Part shown: positions 12,333 through 12,389 of the stretch, in pieces
Position numbering within the stretch: the first letter of the stretch is position 1
How the letters are laid out: every line of letters begins with the position of its first letter
From: Fidelibacterota bacterium
GTDB taxonomy: Bacteria > Fidelibacterota > Fidelibacteria > Fidelibacterales > Fidelibacteraceae
DNA length: 12,389 nt
NCBI GenBank assembly: GCA_030596185.1
Contig: JAUVKP010000005.1
Span: 1 to 12,389, forward strand
Direction of reading: 5' to 3'
The notes under the pieces: model-generated
Database searches by the model: none
What the model was told of the DNA's origin: nothing
The model's input: only the letters and a program-made list of their open reading frames with translations
Position numbers and translations under genes: made by a program

Positions 12333-12389
12333 GACGTGAGACGTGAGACGTGAGACGTGAGACGTGAGACGTGAGACGTGAGACGTGAG
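12314..12389. repeat. Perfect heptamer array, CGTGAGA x 10.9
   Basis: Seventy-six bases made of ten complete copies and six bases of an eleventh, with no mismatch, running to the window edge, so the true length is unknown. On the minus strand the unit is TCTCACG, a rotation of the ACGTCTC found at 5113. The array begins inside the transporter gene and contains its stop codon (12330-12332). Because 7 is not a multiple of 3, every plus frame meets a TGA within seven codons, whereas the minus strand has no stop in any frame. Confidence 0.95.

Noticed and set aside
12314..12389. CRISPR array
   Set aside because: The repeat unit is 7 bp with no spacers; CRISPR repeats are over 20 bp and separated by unique spacers.

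Overview
This looks like chromosomal DNA from an uncultured, probably anaerobic or facultative bacterium. AT-rich codon choice, often weak Shine-Dalgarno sites, a lipoprotein with a Bacteroidota-like lipobox and intergenic regions full of short-period repeats suggest the FCB side of the tree (Bacteroidota, Cloacimonadota, Marinimicrobia or Calditrichota type). That placement is inference: the window holds no rRNA or other phylogenetic marker gene. I see no phage, plasmid or CRISPR genes.

Layout. Bases 1-308 are non-coding or hold only the edge of another gene. A nitronate monooxygenase-family flavoprotein gene (309-1394, +) is followed by about 830 bp of gene-free, repeat-rich DNA (1395-2221): hairpins, two related perfect palindromes, a REP/MITE-like stem-loop cluster and 7-bp-period degenerate repeats. 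Next come a small lipoprotein (minus strand), then an HD-domain phosphohydrolase, an isochorismatase-family hydrolase and a corrinoid adenosyltransferase, all on plus. On minus, citDE (a fusion of the gamma acyl-carrier and beta lyase subunits) and citF (alpha subunit) form a two-gene citrate or citramalate lyase operon with a likely terminator at 5055-5082. A four-helix-bundle gene (plus) sits upstream of citDE, between inverted octamer-type repeats. Then come lipB (minus), a REC-PAS-histidine kinase-REC hybrid sensor (plus) and, 9 bp downstream of it, a zinc-type cation diffusion facilitator. The window ends in about eleven perfect copies of a heptamer that also supplies the last codons and the stop of that transporter gene.

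How the genes work together. The clearest functional unit is citDE-citF, which would cleave citrate (or citramalate) to acetate plus oxaloacetate (or pyruvate). Its accessory genes (citC, citX, citG) are not in the window. The hybrid kinase and transporter are probably co-transcribed. LipB supplies octanoyl groups for lipoate. The HD, isochorismatase and adenosyltransferase genes are co-directional but have no evident shared pathway.

The most unusual property is not a gene. Several intergenic regions carry degenerate tandem repeats with a strict 7-, 8- or 9-bp period. Related heptamers recur at 1992-2047, 5099-5154 and 12314-12389, and repeats of this kind run into the ends of at least two coding regions and abut the start of a third.
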